Assembly (NCBI RefSeq): GCF_019048065.1
Contig: NZ_CP077291.1
Span: 124,001 to 188,000 of the forward strand
Direction of reading: 5' to 3'
DNA: 64,000 nucleotides
Source of the DNA: Citrobacter farmeri
GTDB taxonomy: Bacteria; Pseudomonadota; Gammaproteobacteria; Enterobacterales; Enterobacteriaceae
Shown piece after piece: positions 46,350 through 55,663 of the stretch (positions are counted from its first letter, which is position 1; each line of letters starts with the position of its first letter). The notes beneath the pieces were generated by a model. The model did no database searches. It was not told where the DNA came from and saw only the letters and a program-made list of their open reading frames with translations. A program made the translations under genes and the position numbers.

Positions 46350-47008
46350 TATTTTTTCCTCGTCAGTAAACCCAGCAGAGAGAGCAGAACCGGCAGTCCG
46401 ACCGGGGTAAAAGGAACGGCGGCGAGCGACACGACGGCACCGCTCAGGCCACGAATCAAGGTGGTGCGGTTTTTAAACGCCGGGACAACGAGCGCCAGCA
46501 GGATGGCCGGAAACACGGCGTCCAGCCCGATAGTTTCCGGGGCGGGCAGCAACTGACCCACTACCGTACCCAGTAAGGTTCCCAGCGGCCACAGAATGGC
46601 GACGCCGAGGCCACACAGCCAGTAGGCGGCTTTTCGCTGCTCCGGGGTTTTCTGCGACAGACCGAACACCACACTTTCATCATTCATAATATGACAGCCG
46701 AAAAAGCTCGCCGCGCGGGTGCCGACCAGATCGCGTACCGTCACGCCAAACGGGACATGACGGGCATTAACCAATAAGCCCGCAGCGGCGGCGGCTAACG
46801 GATTGCCGCCGCTGGCGACAATGCCAATAAACATAAATTCGGATGCCCCCGCCAGCACAAAAATAGAGAGTACAAACGGTACCCAAACCGGGAAGCCGTA
46901 AGCCATCGCCAGTGAACCGTAGGACATCCCCACTACGCCCACAGCCAGGCAAACCAGAAAGATTGCTTTTATCGTGTCTGCCTTCAGACAGGAGAAGAAG
47001 TGCGCCAT
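46349..47008 (-). CDS. AzlC/YgaZ-type amino-acid exporter large subunit
   Basis: A 219-residue inner-membrane protein with about six segments and the AzlC family signatures GASEFMFIGIVASGG and NARHVPFG. It works with AzlD-type partners to export branched-chain amino acids (as YgaZH exports valine and methionine). No clear Shine-Dalgarno precedes the ATG at 47008, so the start is less certain. It is divergent from an XRE-cupin regulator 98 bp away, with a perfect inverted operator pair between them. Confidence 0.88.
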   Translation of the reverse strand: MAHFFSCLKADTIKAIFLVCLAVGVVGMSYGSLAMAYGFPVWVPFVLSIFVLAGASEFMFIGIVASGGNPLAAAAAGLLVNARHVPFGVTVRDLVGTRAASFFGCHIMNDESVVFGLSQKTPEQRKAAYWLCGLGVAILWPLGTLLGTVVGQLLPAPETIGLDAVFPAILLALVVPAFKNRTTLIRGLSGAVVSLAAVPFTPVGLPVLLSLLGLLTRKK

Positions 47009-47017
47009 GATTTAGCC

Positions 47018-47087
47018 ATATCGAACGAATTTCCATTATAATGAACGCAACACAGGTGTTTTACAAGATGAACGATTCGTTCGATAT
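47018..47087. promoter_or_regulatory. Paired 13-bp inverted operators between azlC-type gene and regulator
   Basis: ATATCGAACGAAT at 47018-47030 is repeated exactly, in reverse complement, as ATTCGTTCGATAT at 47075-47087. The right-hand copy is part of a local palindrome with arms GAACGA and TCGTTC (47070-47082). The copies flank the divergent promoter gap and are probably bound by the adjacent XRE-cupin protein. Confidence 0.75.
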
Positions 47088-47106
47088 AAAAAACATGGAG
47101 TCGTGT

Positions 47107-47715
47107 ATGACACAACCCATCAGCGTGATCGCCAAAAGTCTGGTTCGCGAACGTCAGCGGACAGGGTTGTCGCTGGCAGAAATCGCCCGCCGGGCTGGGA
47201 TCGCCAAGTCGACGCTTTCCCAACTGGAAGCGGGAAATGGTAATCCTAGCCTGGAAACCCTCTGGTCGCTTTGCGTGGCGCTGGATATTCCCTTTGCGCG
47301 ACTGCTGGAGCCGCAGGCGCAAAAAACGCAGGTGATCCGATGCGGTGAAGGGACAAAAGTGGTGGCCGAACAGGCGCACTATCAGGCGATTTTACTGGCC
47401 GCCTGCCCGCCGGGCGCACGGCGCGATATCTATCTGCTATTGACCCAGCCAGGTGCCGACCGTATTTCTCAACCGCATCCACAGGGCTCGATCGAACATA
47501 TTATTGTGACGAAGGGAAAAGCGCTGGTTGGACTGACGGAAGCGCCAGAGGTGTTAGGTGAGGGCGACTATATTTGTTATCCCGCCGATCAGGAGCATAT
47601 TTTTAAAGCGCTGGAAGCGGATACCCAGGCGATTCTGGTGGCCGAGCAAAGCTTAGCGAACCTGGAATTTCATCGGTATGGTATGCAAAAGGCACCCTCG
47701 AATGATTACTTCTGA
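47107..47715 (+). CDS. XRE-cupin transcriptional regulator
   Basis: A 202-residue regulator with an N-terminal XRE helix-turn-helix (about residues 5-60: LSLAEIARRAGIAKSTLSQLE) and a C-terminal cupin sensor (about 95-185, with PHPQGSIEHIIVTKGKA). The ATG at 47107 (MTQPISVIAKSL) follows GGAG by 7 bp. A frame 22 codons longer exists, but it would cover the operators. It is divergent from the AzlCD-type exporter genes and probably controls them in response to an amino acid or related ligand. Confidence 0.9.
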   Translation: MTQPISVIAKSLVRERQRTGLSLAEIARRAGIAKSTLSQLEAGNGNPSLETLWSLCVALDIPFARLLEPQAQKTQVIRCGEGTKVVAEQAHYQAILLAACPPGARRDIYLLLTQPGADRISQPHPQGSIEHIIVTKGKALVGLTEAPEVLGEGDYICYPADQEHIFKALEADTQAILVAEQSLANLEFHRYGMQKAPSNDYF

Positions 47716-47993
47716 TTATTTGTTCTCTTAATTCATATTTAATTGTTTTTATGATATTTCGTTTATTTTAGCCCTTTTGTTATATTCCTCACGAACTGAA
47801 AGCTTTCTGCGTTTACACAAAGAAAGCTGCGTGCTAGTAATTAATGGCCTGTAGTGTCGTAACAGTTGATTGTTATTTTTGTCAATTGCTACCGTTGTGA
47901 AATATAAAAATAATACATATTACTTTGTTATTCATTCTGCATATTTCTAAAGGAAATATGCTGTTCATTATTTATTTAAAGGAACGCGAATAA
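47716..47993 (+). promoter_or_regulatory. AT-rich upstream region of the porin gene
   Basis: 278 bases without a gene. A perfect repeat TAACA/TGTTA spaced by 6 bp lies at 47860-47875 and may be an operator; the regulator is unknown. TTGTGAAATAT near 47894 is a CRP half-site only. GGAA at 47982-47985 serves as ribosome binding site. Confidence 0.4.
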
Positions 47994-49385
47994 ATGAATA
48001 AATCGACGTTGGCTTTAGCAATAGGTCTATTATTAATAGCGAATAATAGTTTTGCTAAAACGCAAAAAATGACACTGGAACAACGACTCGAACAGCTGGA
48101 AGCGCGACTGGAAGCGGCAGAAAACCGGGCAGCGAAGGCGGAAAATCAGGTTCAGCAATTACAGATCCAGCAGGCAACTGAAATCCGTGAAATTAAAGCG
48201 GCGCAGGGCAACACGCCAGTAAACGGCCAGGCCTCAGCGGAAGAGACGAAAAAGAATGCCGCGTCACCGAATCTGCTGCTTTCCGGTTATGGGGATCTGA
48301 AAATCTATGGTGATGTTGAATTCAACATGGATGCGGAAAGTAATCATGGCCTGCTGGCAATGACCAATGCCAATGTTGGTAGCGATCCGACTAACGAACA
48401 GTGGAATATCAATGGCCGAATTTTGCTGGGCTTTGATGGCATGCGTAAGCTGGATAATGGTTATTACGCCGGATTCTCTGCCCAACCGTTAGGTGATATG
48501 AAGGGCATGGTGAATATCGATGATGCCGTTTTCTTCTTTGGTAAAGAAAATGACTGGAAAGTGAAGGTCGGACGCTTCGAAGCCTACGATATGTTCCCAC
48601 TGAATCAGGATACTTTTGTTGAGCATTCGGGGAATACCGCCAACGATCTGTATGACGACGGCAGCGGTTATATCTACATGATGAAAGAAGGCCGTGGTCG
48701 TTCTGATGCCGGTGGCAACTTCCTTGTCAGCAAGCAGGTGGATAATTGGTACTTTGAGTTAAACACCCTGCTGGAAGAAGGGACTTCACTCTATAACGAT
48801 GATGAATTTCACGGTCGGAAAATGGATCAACAGAAAAATGTTGCCTACTTGCGTCCGGTTATTTCATGGTCACAGGATGCGTTCTCTGTTGCTGCAGCGA
48901 TGGAATCGAACGTGGTCAATAACGCTTATGGCTACACCAACTCAAACGGTAAATTTGTCGATCAGTCCGATCGTACCGGCTACGGTATGACGATGACATG
49001 GAACGGTTTAAAGGCCGATCCGGAGAATGGCATCGTGGTGAACCTGAACACCGCTTATCTTGATGCCAACAACGAAAAAGATTTTACGACCGGGGTGAAC
49101 GCGCTGTGGAAACGCTTTGAGCTGGGTTATATCTACGCACATAACAAGATTGATGACTTTGCCGGGGTAGTGTGTGATGACGGCTGCTGGATTAACAATG
49201 AAGGCACCTATGACATTCATACTATTCACGCTTCTTATCAGTTCGCTAACGTGATGAATATGCAAAACTTCAATATTTACCTTGGCGCATATTATTCGAT
49301 TCTGGACAGCGACGGAGATAACGTGAACGGTGACGATTCTGATAATCGTTATGGTGGTCGCGTTCGCTTTAAATATTATTTCTAA
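47994..49385 (+). CDS. Carbohydrate-selective outer-membrane porin with N-terminal coiled coil
   Basis: The 463-residue precursor has a signal peptide (MNKSTLALAIGLLLIANNSFA) and a heptad coiled coil at about 28-70 (LEQRLEQLEARLEAAENRA). A trimeric beta-barrel follows, from about residue 95 to the terminal FKYYF. The coiled coil-plus-barrel layout is that of ScrY and RafY sugar porins; BglH/YieC-type relatives are similar. The substrate is unknown. Its position between the PTS/AzlCD region and the rhamnose operon suggests a sugar or oligosaccharide, possibly a rhamnose-containing one. No cotranscribed partner is seen. Confidence 0.85.
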   Translation: MNKSTLALAIGLLLIANNSFAKTQKMTLEQRLEQLEARLEAAENRAAKAENQVQQLQIQQATEIREIKAAQGNTPVNGQASAEETKKNAASPNLLLSGYGDLKIYGDVEFNMDAESNHGLLAMTNANVGSDPTNEQWNINGRILLGFDGMRKLDNGYYAGFSAQPLGDMKGMVNIDDAVFFFGKENDWKVKVGRFEAYDMFPLNQDTFVEHSGNTANDLYDDGSGYIYMMKEGRGRSDAGGNFLVSKQVDNWYFELNTLLEEGTSLYNDDEFHGRKMDQQKNVAYLRPVISWSQDAFSVAAAMESNVVNNAYGYTNSNGKFVDQSDRTGYGMTMTWNGLKADPENGIVVNLNTAYLDANNEKDFTTGVNALWKRFELGYIYAHNKIDDFAGVVCDDGCWINNEGTYDIHTIHASYQFANVMNMQNFNIYLGAYYSILDSDGDNVNGDDSDNRYGGRVRFKYYF

Positions 49386-49393
49386 ACGAAGGG

Positions 49394-49420
49394 GCCCGGT
49401 GGCGACGACGCTCACCGGGC
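49394..49420. terminator. Bidirectional hairpin between the porin gene and rhaM
   Basis: Arms GCCCGGTG (49394-49401) and CACCGGGC (49413-49420) pair perfectly between the convergent genes. The T-run is short on either side, so it may be an mRNA-stabilising or weak terminator structure. Confidence 0.65.
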
Positions 49421-49427
49421 TTATTTG

Positions 49428-49742
49428 TTACTCCAGATAAAACACGTTTTTCAGCTCTGCGCTCACCGGGCTGTTATCCGGGTTCGCGGGCATGACATCG
49501 CGCATATGCTTCCACCAGCGCTGACAAACGTCCGTGCTGGCAACGGCATTCCAGCGGTCTTCAGACTCAATCTCCACGGTGGCAAACAGCAGATTACGCG
49601 CCGTATCGAGATAGATCGCGTAATGATGCGCGCCGTGAGCCTTCAGTACAGCTTCCAGCTCCGGCCAGATGGGATTGTGACGGCGCTGATACTCCTCGTG
49701 CGCGTCGGCATTCACCTGCATCACGAACGCTTTGCGGATCAT
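49428..49742 (-). CDS. rhaM: L-rhamnose mutarotase RhaM
   Basis: RhaM interconverts alpha- and beta-L-rhamnose, speeding use of the sugar by the isomerase. The 104-residue protein has the family start [22 protein letters not shown] (catalytic His22 at the end of that segment) and ends near WWKHMRDVM and NVFYLE. It overlaps the upstream reductase gene by 4 bp, so here it is the last gene of a long rhaBAD-ABC-reductase-rhaM transcript rather than being next to rhaD as in E. coli. Confidence 0.96.
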   Translation of the reverse strand: MIRKAFVMQVNADAHEEYQRRHNPIWPELEAVLKAHGAHHYAIYLDTARNLLFATVEIESEDRWNAVASTDVCQRWWKHMRDVMPANPDNSPVSAELKNVFYLE

Positions 49743-50887
49743 AGCGCCTCCAGGTACAGCTCGCGCACGTCGTCGCGGCTGGCAGTACGCGGGTTACACG
49801 GCGCGCAGGGGTCAGCCAGTGCTTTGTCCAGCCAGCCTTCGATATCCTCTTTGGTGACGCCGAGCTGGCTGAAACCTGTCGGAATACCGACGCGTTTGCT
49901 CAGTGCGCGGATGGCGTTGATGGCCTCCTGGCTCGCAGCTTCATCGCTCATACCACGGGTATCAACACCCATCGCCTGCGCAATGCGGGCAAAACGCGCC
50001 ACTGCGTTCGGGCGGTTAAAGTTTTCGATAATCGGCAGCAGGATGGCGTTACAAACGCCGTGCGGCAGGTTATGCGTGGCACCCGGCTGGTGCGCCAGGG
50101 CGTGAACCAGCCCCAGACCGGCGCTGTTAAATGCCATGCCCGCCAGGTACTGACCAAACGCCATCTGCTCGCGCGCTTCCAGGTTGTGGCCCTCATCGAC
50201 CGCTTTTGGCAGCCACAGGTTGATCAGACGAATCGCTTCCAGCGCATTGGCGTCAGTCAGCGGATGCGCGCCAACAGAAACATACGCCTCCACGGCATGG
50301 GTCAGTGCATCCATACCGGTTGCCGCCGTCACGGAGGCCGGAATTTCCAGCATCACGCTGGCATCGTCCACGGCGATGTCCGGGATGATGTTCGGATCGA
50401 TGATGACCTCTTTCACCTGGCGTCCGGAATCGATAATTACCGCGTTACTGGTCATCTCGGCGGCTGTCCCCGCGGTGGTATTGATAGCAACCAGCGGCAC
50501 ACCGGGGTTTTTCACTTTACCCACGCCGGAGTACGCCGTGGAGGGACCAGGGTTTGCTGTGAGGATTTTCACGGCTTTAGCGGTATCGATCGGGCTTCCG
50601 CCGCCAAAGGCGATGATGTAATCACATTTCGCGTCCTGATAGGCCGTGTAGCCTTTTTGTACCAGCGCTTCGGTTGGGTTCGGGAACACGTCATCGAACA
50701 GGTGGTACGACATTTTGTGCTCATCCAGCGCCGCAAACAGGCTGTCGAGCAGGCCCAGCTTAACCAGTTGACCGTCGGTGACGATCAGCGCTTTACCCCA
50801 TTGCTTATTGGCAACGAGGTTCACCATATCGCCAATCGCGCCCGCGCCATGCAGACTGATTTTCGGAAGTGCCAGCATAAAGCTCAT
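49739..50887 (-). CDS. rhaO: Iron-dependent lactaldehyde reductase (1,2-propanediol oxidoreductase)
   Basis: A 382-residue group III alcohol dehydrogenase. The nucleotide motif [11 protein letters not shown], the [10 protein letters not shown] segment, and iron ligands in [14 protein letters not shown] and [18 protein letters not shown] are all intact. It is close to the FucO/YiaY family; the position inside the rhamnose operon, downstream of RhaD (which releases L-lactaldehyde), argues for anaerobic reduction to 1,2-propanediol. E. coli borrows fucO for this step. The symbol is by function; FucO-like would also be fair. Confidence 0.85.
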   Translation of the reverse strand: MSFMLALPKISLHGAGAIGDMVNLVANKQWGKALIVTDGQLVKLGLLDSLFAALDEHKMSYHLFDDVFPNPTEALVQKGYTAYQDAKCDYIIAFGGGSPIDTAKAVKILTANPGPSTAYSGVGKVKNPGVPLVAINTTAGTAAEMTSNAVIIDSGRQVKEVIIDPNIIPDIAVDDASVMLEIPASVTAATGMDALTHAVEAYVSVGAHPLTDANALEAIRLINLWLPKAVDEGHNLEAREQMAFGQYLAGMAFNSAGLGLVHALAHQPGATHNLPHGVCNAILLPIIENFNRPNAVARFARIAQAMGVDTRGMSDEAASQEAINAIRALSKRVGIPTGFSQLGVTKEDIEGWLDKALADPCAPCNPRTASRDDVRELYLEAL

Positions 50888-50947
50888 GTTTTTTCTCCTT
50901 AAAGTGATGATATTTCCGGCGGCAAAACTCCATGTCGCCGGAGGGAT

Positions 50948-51952
50948 TCAGATTCGTCGTCGTTGCATAACCCGGCGCGTCAGGATGGGCAGTGAGATCA
51001 CCACAATCAGCATCGCGCCGATAATGATCGACATGACGATGCCCGGCACATTGAGCAGGCTCAGGCCGAAGGTCACCAGCCCCATCAGGAACGCCGCGAT
51101 AATGACGCCGGTCATACTGCCGGAACCGCCGAGAATATTGATGCCACCCAGCACTGCCATCGTCACCACGGCCAGCTCCCAGCCCATCGCGATGGTGGGA
51201 CGTGTACTGCCAAGTCTGGAGGTGAGTAACACGGCGGCCAGTCCCGCCATGAGTCCGACCAGGGCGAATAAAATCAGGTTGTGGCGCTTGACGTTAATGC
51301 CGGAATACCACGCGCCAACCGGGTTATTTCCGATGGCGTAGGTGCGCCGGCCAAAGTTCGTTTTGTGTAGCAGGAAGGTGAACACAACCGCCAGCACGAT
51401 AAACAGCGCGAACTCGAACGACAGTGCCCCCCAGACATAGCCCTGGCCAAACCACGCAAAGCTTTCCGGGTAAGCATTCAGCGCCTGATCGCCAAGCAGA
51501 ATGTAGGTTATGCCGCGATACAAACTCATAGTGCCGATGGTGATCACGATGGACGAGAGGTTGAACCGCGTGACCAGGATGCCGTTCAGCAGCCCGCACA
51601 AGAGTCCGGTTCCCAGCCCGACGCAGACCAGCAGAGGGGTATCCATTCCTGCTGCTGCGCAGAACCCCATGGCTGTTGAACTGAGCGCCAGAGTTGATGC
51701 CACCGAGAGATCGATCTCCCTGGCGATAATCAGCATCGCCATCGGCAGCACGATGATCGCTTTTTCGGTGAAGTTGAACGTCGCGTCGGAGAGATTCCAG
51801 ATATTGAGGAAGTACGGCGAGGCCAGCGCGTTGACGATAAACACCGCCAGGGTGACGGCAAACAGAAAACCTTCCCAGCACAACAGGCGTTGCCAGCCCG
51901 CGCGCGCGTCGGGAGTGCGGTCGATCGCTTCAGACGTCATCACTTTACTCAT
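50948..51952 (-). CDS. rhaQ: L-rhamnose ABC importer permease (second)
   Basis: A 334-residue permease of the ribose/branched-chain-type ABC family with about ten membrane segments and the motifs AREIDLSVASTLALSS and VLGGINILGGSGSMTG. It forms the membrane channel together with its sister permease upstream. The gene overlaps that permease by 4 bp. Names follow the Rhizobium rhaSTPQ system. Length and motifs are complete. Confidence 0.88.
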   Translation of the reverse strand: MSKVMTSEAIDRTPDARAGWQRLLCWEGFLFAVTLAVFIVNALASPYFLNIWNLSDATFNFTEKAIIVLPMAMLIIAREIDLSVASTLALSSTAMGFCAAAGMDTPLLVCVGLGTGLLCGLLNGILVTRFNLSSIVITIGTMSLYRGITYILLGDQALNAYPESFAWFGQGYVWGALSFEFALFIVLAVVFTFLLHKTNFGRRTYAIGNNPVGAWYSGINVKRHNLILFALVGLMAGLAAVLLTSRLGSTRPTIAMGWELAVVTMAVLGGINILGGSGSMTGVIIAAFLMGLVTFGLSLLNVPGIVMSIIIGAMLIVVISLPILTRRVMQRRRI

Positions 51953-52953
51953 GAGTTCACCGCCTGTTTTTGCCGTGCCAGTGCCGCGTTGCGAAGAATT
52001 AAACGGCCTTTGTGTTTATTGCTGCGTTCGTTGAGCAGAACGGCAATCACGATCACCGCGCCGGAAATCGCCATCTGCCAGAAAGGTGAGATGCCAATGA
52101 CGGGCAATGCGTTATTGATCACGCCAAGGAACAACGCGCCACACAGGCAGCCGAGAACGCGCCCAATCCCTCCCATCGTACTGATACCCCCAATCACACA
52201 GGCTGCCACAACCTGTAACTCAAAACCGTTAGCTACATCGACATAGGCAACAGCGAATCGGGAAATCCACAGGTAGCCGCAGAAACCCGCGAGGGCACCC
52301 GACAGGCAGAAGCTGACGAACTGCATTTTCCCGGCGTTGATCCCGGTGTAATACGCCGCGGTGGCGTTACCGCCTGCGGTGTACAGCGCCCGCCCTGTAC
52401 GGCTGTAGCGCAGGAAGTAGCTCACCACGATAACGGCGGCGATGGCGCACCAGCTCAGTACCGGCAGGCCAAAGAGGGCGAAACGGGGGAGCGCGAGGAA
52501 ACTGTCGCTCATCTGATGTGAGTTAATCCAGCCGCCGTTCGACAGCAAAAAGATCATGCCGCGATAAATGCTCATGGTGCCGAGCGTGACCACAATCGCC
52601 GGAATACCTAATTTCCAGACCAGCAGACCGTTGATCGTCCCCATCACCAGACCACAGGCGGTTGCCAGTAACATCAACGCCCAGACGGGGAGCTCAGGAT
52701 GCTGGAAGTTGAGCAGGGCGACGATCATCCCGGTGAGCGCCAGATTGGCGGCCATCGACAGATCGATACCTTTGGTTAGCAACACCATCATTTGCCCGAG
52801 CGCCAGGATGATAAGAATGGCCGTGTCATTGAAGATCTCGACCAGGTTGCCGGGGGAGACAAACGACGGGACGCGACTGCCGATAACGGCGATCATCAGG
52901 AGGATGACCGCTGCCAGCAAGGCTTCGCGATGTTTGAGCAGACGTTGAACCAT
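51949..52953 (-). CDS. rhaP: L-rhamnose ABC importer permease (first)
   Basis: A 334-residue ribose-type permease with about ten segments and the matching motifs TKGIDLSMAANLALTG and VIGGISTMGGIGRVLG. It pairs with the next permease to form the transport pore. The start codon overlaps the stop of the ATPase gene by one base and its stop overlaps the next gene by 4 bp, consistent with a coupled operon. Confidence 0.88.
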   Translation of the reverse strand: MVQRLLKHREALLAAVILLMIAVIGSRVPSFVSPGNLVEIFNDTAILIILALGQMMVLLTKGIDLSMAANLALTGMIVALLNFQHPELPVWALMLLATACGLVMGTINGLLVWKLGIPAIVVTLGTMSIYRGMIFLLSNGGWINSHQMSDSFLALPRFALFGLPVLSWCAIAAVIVVSYFLRYSRTGRALYTAGGNATAAYYTGINAGKMQFVSFCLSGALAGFCGYLWISRFAVAYVDVANGFELQVVAACVIGGISTMGGIGRVLGCLCGALFLGVINNALPVIGISPFWQMAISGAVIVIAVLLNERSNKHKGRLILRNAALARQKQAVNS

Positions 52954-54458
52954 TATGCAGCCTCCTTCCCGATGCCGCTGGCGGCGCTGACAATGGCCTC
53001 CGCCGTGGCTTCACCAGCGCGGTATTGTGCGACCATCAGCCCTTCGTGCATGACGATAATTCTGTCCGCCATGCCCATGACTTCCGGGAGTTCTGAAGAG
53101 ACCATGATTACCGCCAGCCCTTGCGCCACCAGTTCGGACATAAACTGGTGCACAGCCGCCTTCGAGCCGATATCAATCCCTTTGGTCGGTTCGTCGAGAA
53201 TAATCACTTCAGGATGGGTGGCGAGCCATTTGCCGATCACTACCTTTTGCTGATTGCCGCCAGAAAGCGTTTCGACCGCCTGACGCCAGCTAAAGGCTTT
53301 GACCTGCAAGCGTTTGGCGTAGCTGTCCGCCAGTTGCCACTCCCGCGCCGCATTGAGCACACCGCGCGGATTCAGCTTACTCAACTGCGGCAGGCTGATG
53401 TTCTCGGCGATACTCATTTCAATGATTGCCCCCTGTTTTTGCCGCTCTTCCGGCACATAGACAATGCCGGCGCGAATCGCATCGGCGGGCTGATGAAAAT
53501 GCACCGCCTTCCCGTTGAGGCGGATCTCCCCGTGAGAAGGTCGGGAAACGCCGGACAACGCCTGCATCAGCTCAGTACGTCCCGCACCTACCAGTCCGTA
53601 GAAGCCGAGGATCTCCCCCTTTCTTAGGGTGAAATCAATGTGAGCAAATTCGGTGGGATGGCAGAGATTTTTCACCTCCAGCACCGTCTCGCCTTTCTCG
53701 CAGGCCTCTTTGGGGAAGGTCTGGGTTATGGCGCGTCCCACCATCATGGCGACCATCCGCTCTTCACTAATTTCATGGATGTCGCCGGAACTGACGAACG
53801 CGCCGTCGCGCAGAATGGTGTAGCGATCCGCCAGTTCAAAGATTTCATCGAACTTGTGGGAGATAAACAGAATCGCTTTGCCTTCCTGCTTCAGGCGCTC
53901 AACGATTTGATAGAACTCCAGAATTTCGTGTTGTGACAGTGCGGCGGTCGGTTCATCGAGAATCACCACCTGGGCCTCAAAGGAGAGGGCCCGGGCAATG
54001 GCCACCATATGACGCTGGGCGATGCTCAGGGTTTTCAGCGTCGCGTGCGGATCGATCTGCACCTCAAGCCGGGTGAGGATCGCCTGCGCGCGACGGTGCA
54101 TTTCTGGCCAGTCGAGCTTTTTGAGAAGACCTTTATACAGGTACTGGCCGACAAAAATATTCTCGGTCACCGACAGCTCATCGAACAGCACCGTTTCCTG
54201 ATGAATTGCGGTGATACCGATTTTATGCGCCGCTTCCGGATTCGGGAGCCGAACAGGAATAGCCTTGTAGAGGATTTCCCCCTCTTCTGGCTGATAGATG
54301 CCAGTCATCACTTTGACCAGCGTGGATTTACCCGCGCCATTTTCGCCCACCAGAGCGGTCACTTTTCCAGGCCAGAGATCGAGCTGCACATTCTCAAGGG
54401 CGCGCACGCCGGGGAATATCTTGGTGATCCCATGAAGTTGTAGTAAAGGGGTGGACAT
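52953..54458 (-). CDS. L-rhamnose ABC importer ATPase (two nucleotide-binding domains)
   Basis: A 501-residue ATPase with two ABC domains. The first has Walker A GENGAGKST (38-46) and Walker B VVILDEPTAAL. The second has the degenerate loop GLVGAGRTELM and a good signature LSGGNQQKV with LDEPTKGID, as in RbsA/MglA-type sugar importers. The ATG at 54458 is preceded by AGGAG. It is called RhaT in Rhizobium, but that name is not used here because E. coli rhaT is the separate symporter gene at 61463-62497. Confidence 0.9.
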   Translation of the reverse strand: MSTPLLQLHGITKIFPGVRALENVQLDLWPGKVTALVGENGAGKSTLVKVMTGIYQPEEGEILYKAIPVRLPNPEAAHKIGITAIHQETVLFDELSVTENIFVGQYLYKGLLKKLDWPEMHRRAQAILTRLEVQIDPHATLKTLSIAQRHMVAIARALSFEAQVVILDEPTAALSQHEILEFYQIVERLKQEGKAILFISHKFDEIFELADRYTILRDGAFVSSGDIHEISEERMVAMMVGRAITQTFPKEACEKGETVLEVKNLCHPTEFAHIDFTLRKGEILGFYGLVGAGRTELMQALSGVSRPSHGEIRLNGKAVHFHQPADAIRAGIVYVPEERQKQGAIIEMSIAENISLPQLSKLNPRGVLNAAREWQLADSYAKRLQVKAFSWRQAVETLSGGNQQKVVIGKWLATHPEVIILDEPTKGIDIGSKAAVHQFMSELVAQGLAVIMVSSELPEVMGMADRIIVMHEGLMVAQYRAGEATAEAIVSAASGIGKEAA

Positions 54459-54483
54459 GTCAGTTCTCCTCTTCATGTAGCGT

Positions 54484-54563
54484 TGCCGGATGGCGCTAAC
54501 GCTTATCCGGCCTACAAAACGTATCGGTACTCGCCGGCCGGATAAGCACAACGTCATCCGGCG
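54484..54563. repeat. REP/BIME pair within the rhamnose operon
   Basis: Two inverted REP units (TGCCGGATGGCGC... to CCTAC at 54484-54515 and GCCGGATAAGC... to ATCCGGC near 54533-54563) fill most of the gap between the binding-protein and ATPase genes. Such elements often stabilise the upstream mRNA, raising binding-protein expression over the other components. Confidence 0.85.
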
Positions 54564-54577
54564 GCGTGACCCTGGGA

Positions 54578-55564
54578 TCAGAAGATTTTTGAGAACTTAT
54601 CAATGTTGCTGGCATCGTAGACGAATGGCTCAGCCATTGCGCCATTGCCGTCGGCATCCAGTTTCACTTTGCCCAGTTTTCCCATATTGGCTTCAGTTTT
54701 GCTGGCAGTGCCTTTGACGAGGTCGTCCGCCAGATACGTTGCCGCATAGCCCAGATCGATAGGGTTCCAGATAGCAAAGCTTTTCGACGCGCCAGACTTC
54801 ACTGCTCCCGCCATTTCAGACGGTAAGCCGAGGCCGGTCACATACACTTTGCCAATTTTTCCCTGATCCTTCACCGCCTGTGCCGCGGCGACAATACCGA
54901 CGGAAGAAGGGGAGACGATCACTTTCAGGTCAGGGTAAGATTTGAGCAGTCCCACCGCTTCACGGTAGCTCTTGTCAGAGAGATCGTCGCCATAGGCCAC
55001 GGTCACCAGATTGATGGACGGATACTGCGGAAGCACCTTTTTCATCTCCGCAATCCAGATATTCTGATTAGTCGACGTTGGAGTGGCGCTCAGGATCGCC
55101 ACATCGCCTTTCTCCACGTTCAGCGCTTTCAGCGCATCGGCGGCGAGTTTAACGTTGGTTTCGCCGATCAGCGCATTATTCGACGGGTTAAGGTGGATCT
55201 GTCGGCCCGCAGGCGCCACGCCGGAATCCCATGAGACCACTTTGATCCCGCGCTGCATCGCTTTTTTCAATACGGGCACGACGGCATCGGGATCGTTGGC
55301 GGAGATGGCGATCGCATCCACACCCTGAGCGATCAACCCATTCAATACCTCGATCTGCGCTTCTGCGGTAGTCGTGGTAGGACCGGTGTAGATCACTTTG
55401 ACATCACCAATCTCTTTGGCTGCCTCCTGGGCGCCGACGTTTGCAGCTTCGAAAAATCCATTACCTAACGATTTCGCCACCAGGGCGATTTTAACTTCAG
55501 CTAAAGCGGAACCGGACAACGCCAGAGCGGCAACGGTGAGGATCAAGCTTGTCTTTATTTTCAT
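54578..55564 (-). CDS. Periplasmic rhamnose-binding protein of the ABC importer
   Basis: A 328-residue precursor with a signal peptide (MKIKTSLILTVAALALSGSALA) and a periplasmic binding protein type I (ribose-binding) fold. Typical features include KIALVAKSLGNGFFEAAN, GVDAIAISANDPDA, VSWDSGVAPAGRQIH and ILSATPTSTNQNIW. It delivers L-rhamnose to the permeases. The gene is first in the importer cluster, about 100 bp after rhaD, and a REP pair follows it. In Rhizobium the equivalent is called RhaS; that name would clash with the activator gene here. Confidence 0.9.
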   Translation of the reverse strand: MKIKTSLILTVAALALSGSALAEVKIALVAKSLGNGFFEAANVGAQEAAKEIGDVKVIYTGPTTTTAEAQIEVLNGLIAQGVDAIAISANDPDAVVPVLKKAMQRGIKVVSWDSGVAPAGRQIHLNPSNNALIGETNVKLAADALKALNVEKGDVAILSATPTSTNQNIWIAEMKKVLPQYPSINLVTVAYGDDLSDKSYREAVGLLKSYPDLKVIVSPSSVGIVAAAQAVKDQGKIGKVYVTGLGLPSEMAGAVKSGASKSFAIWNPIDLGYAATYLADDLVKGTASKTEANMGKLGKVKLDADGNGAMAEPFVYDASNIDKFSKIF

Positions 55565-55663
55565 TGCTTTTACTCCACATGATGTTGATTCCCATAGGGA
55601 ATGGTTTGGATTTGCAGGTGACAGAGTTCGCCCCGTCTCAGTGAGCGGGGCGCGATGTTGTTA

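Noticed and set aside
52953..54458. Naming the ABC ATPase rhaT and the binding protein rhaS
   Set aside because: Those symbols are used in Rhizobium, but here the E. coli-type rhaT symporter and rhaS activator are also present, so the names would clash.
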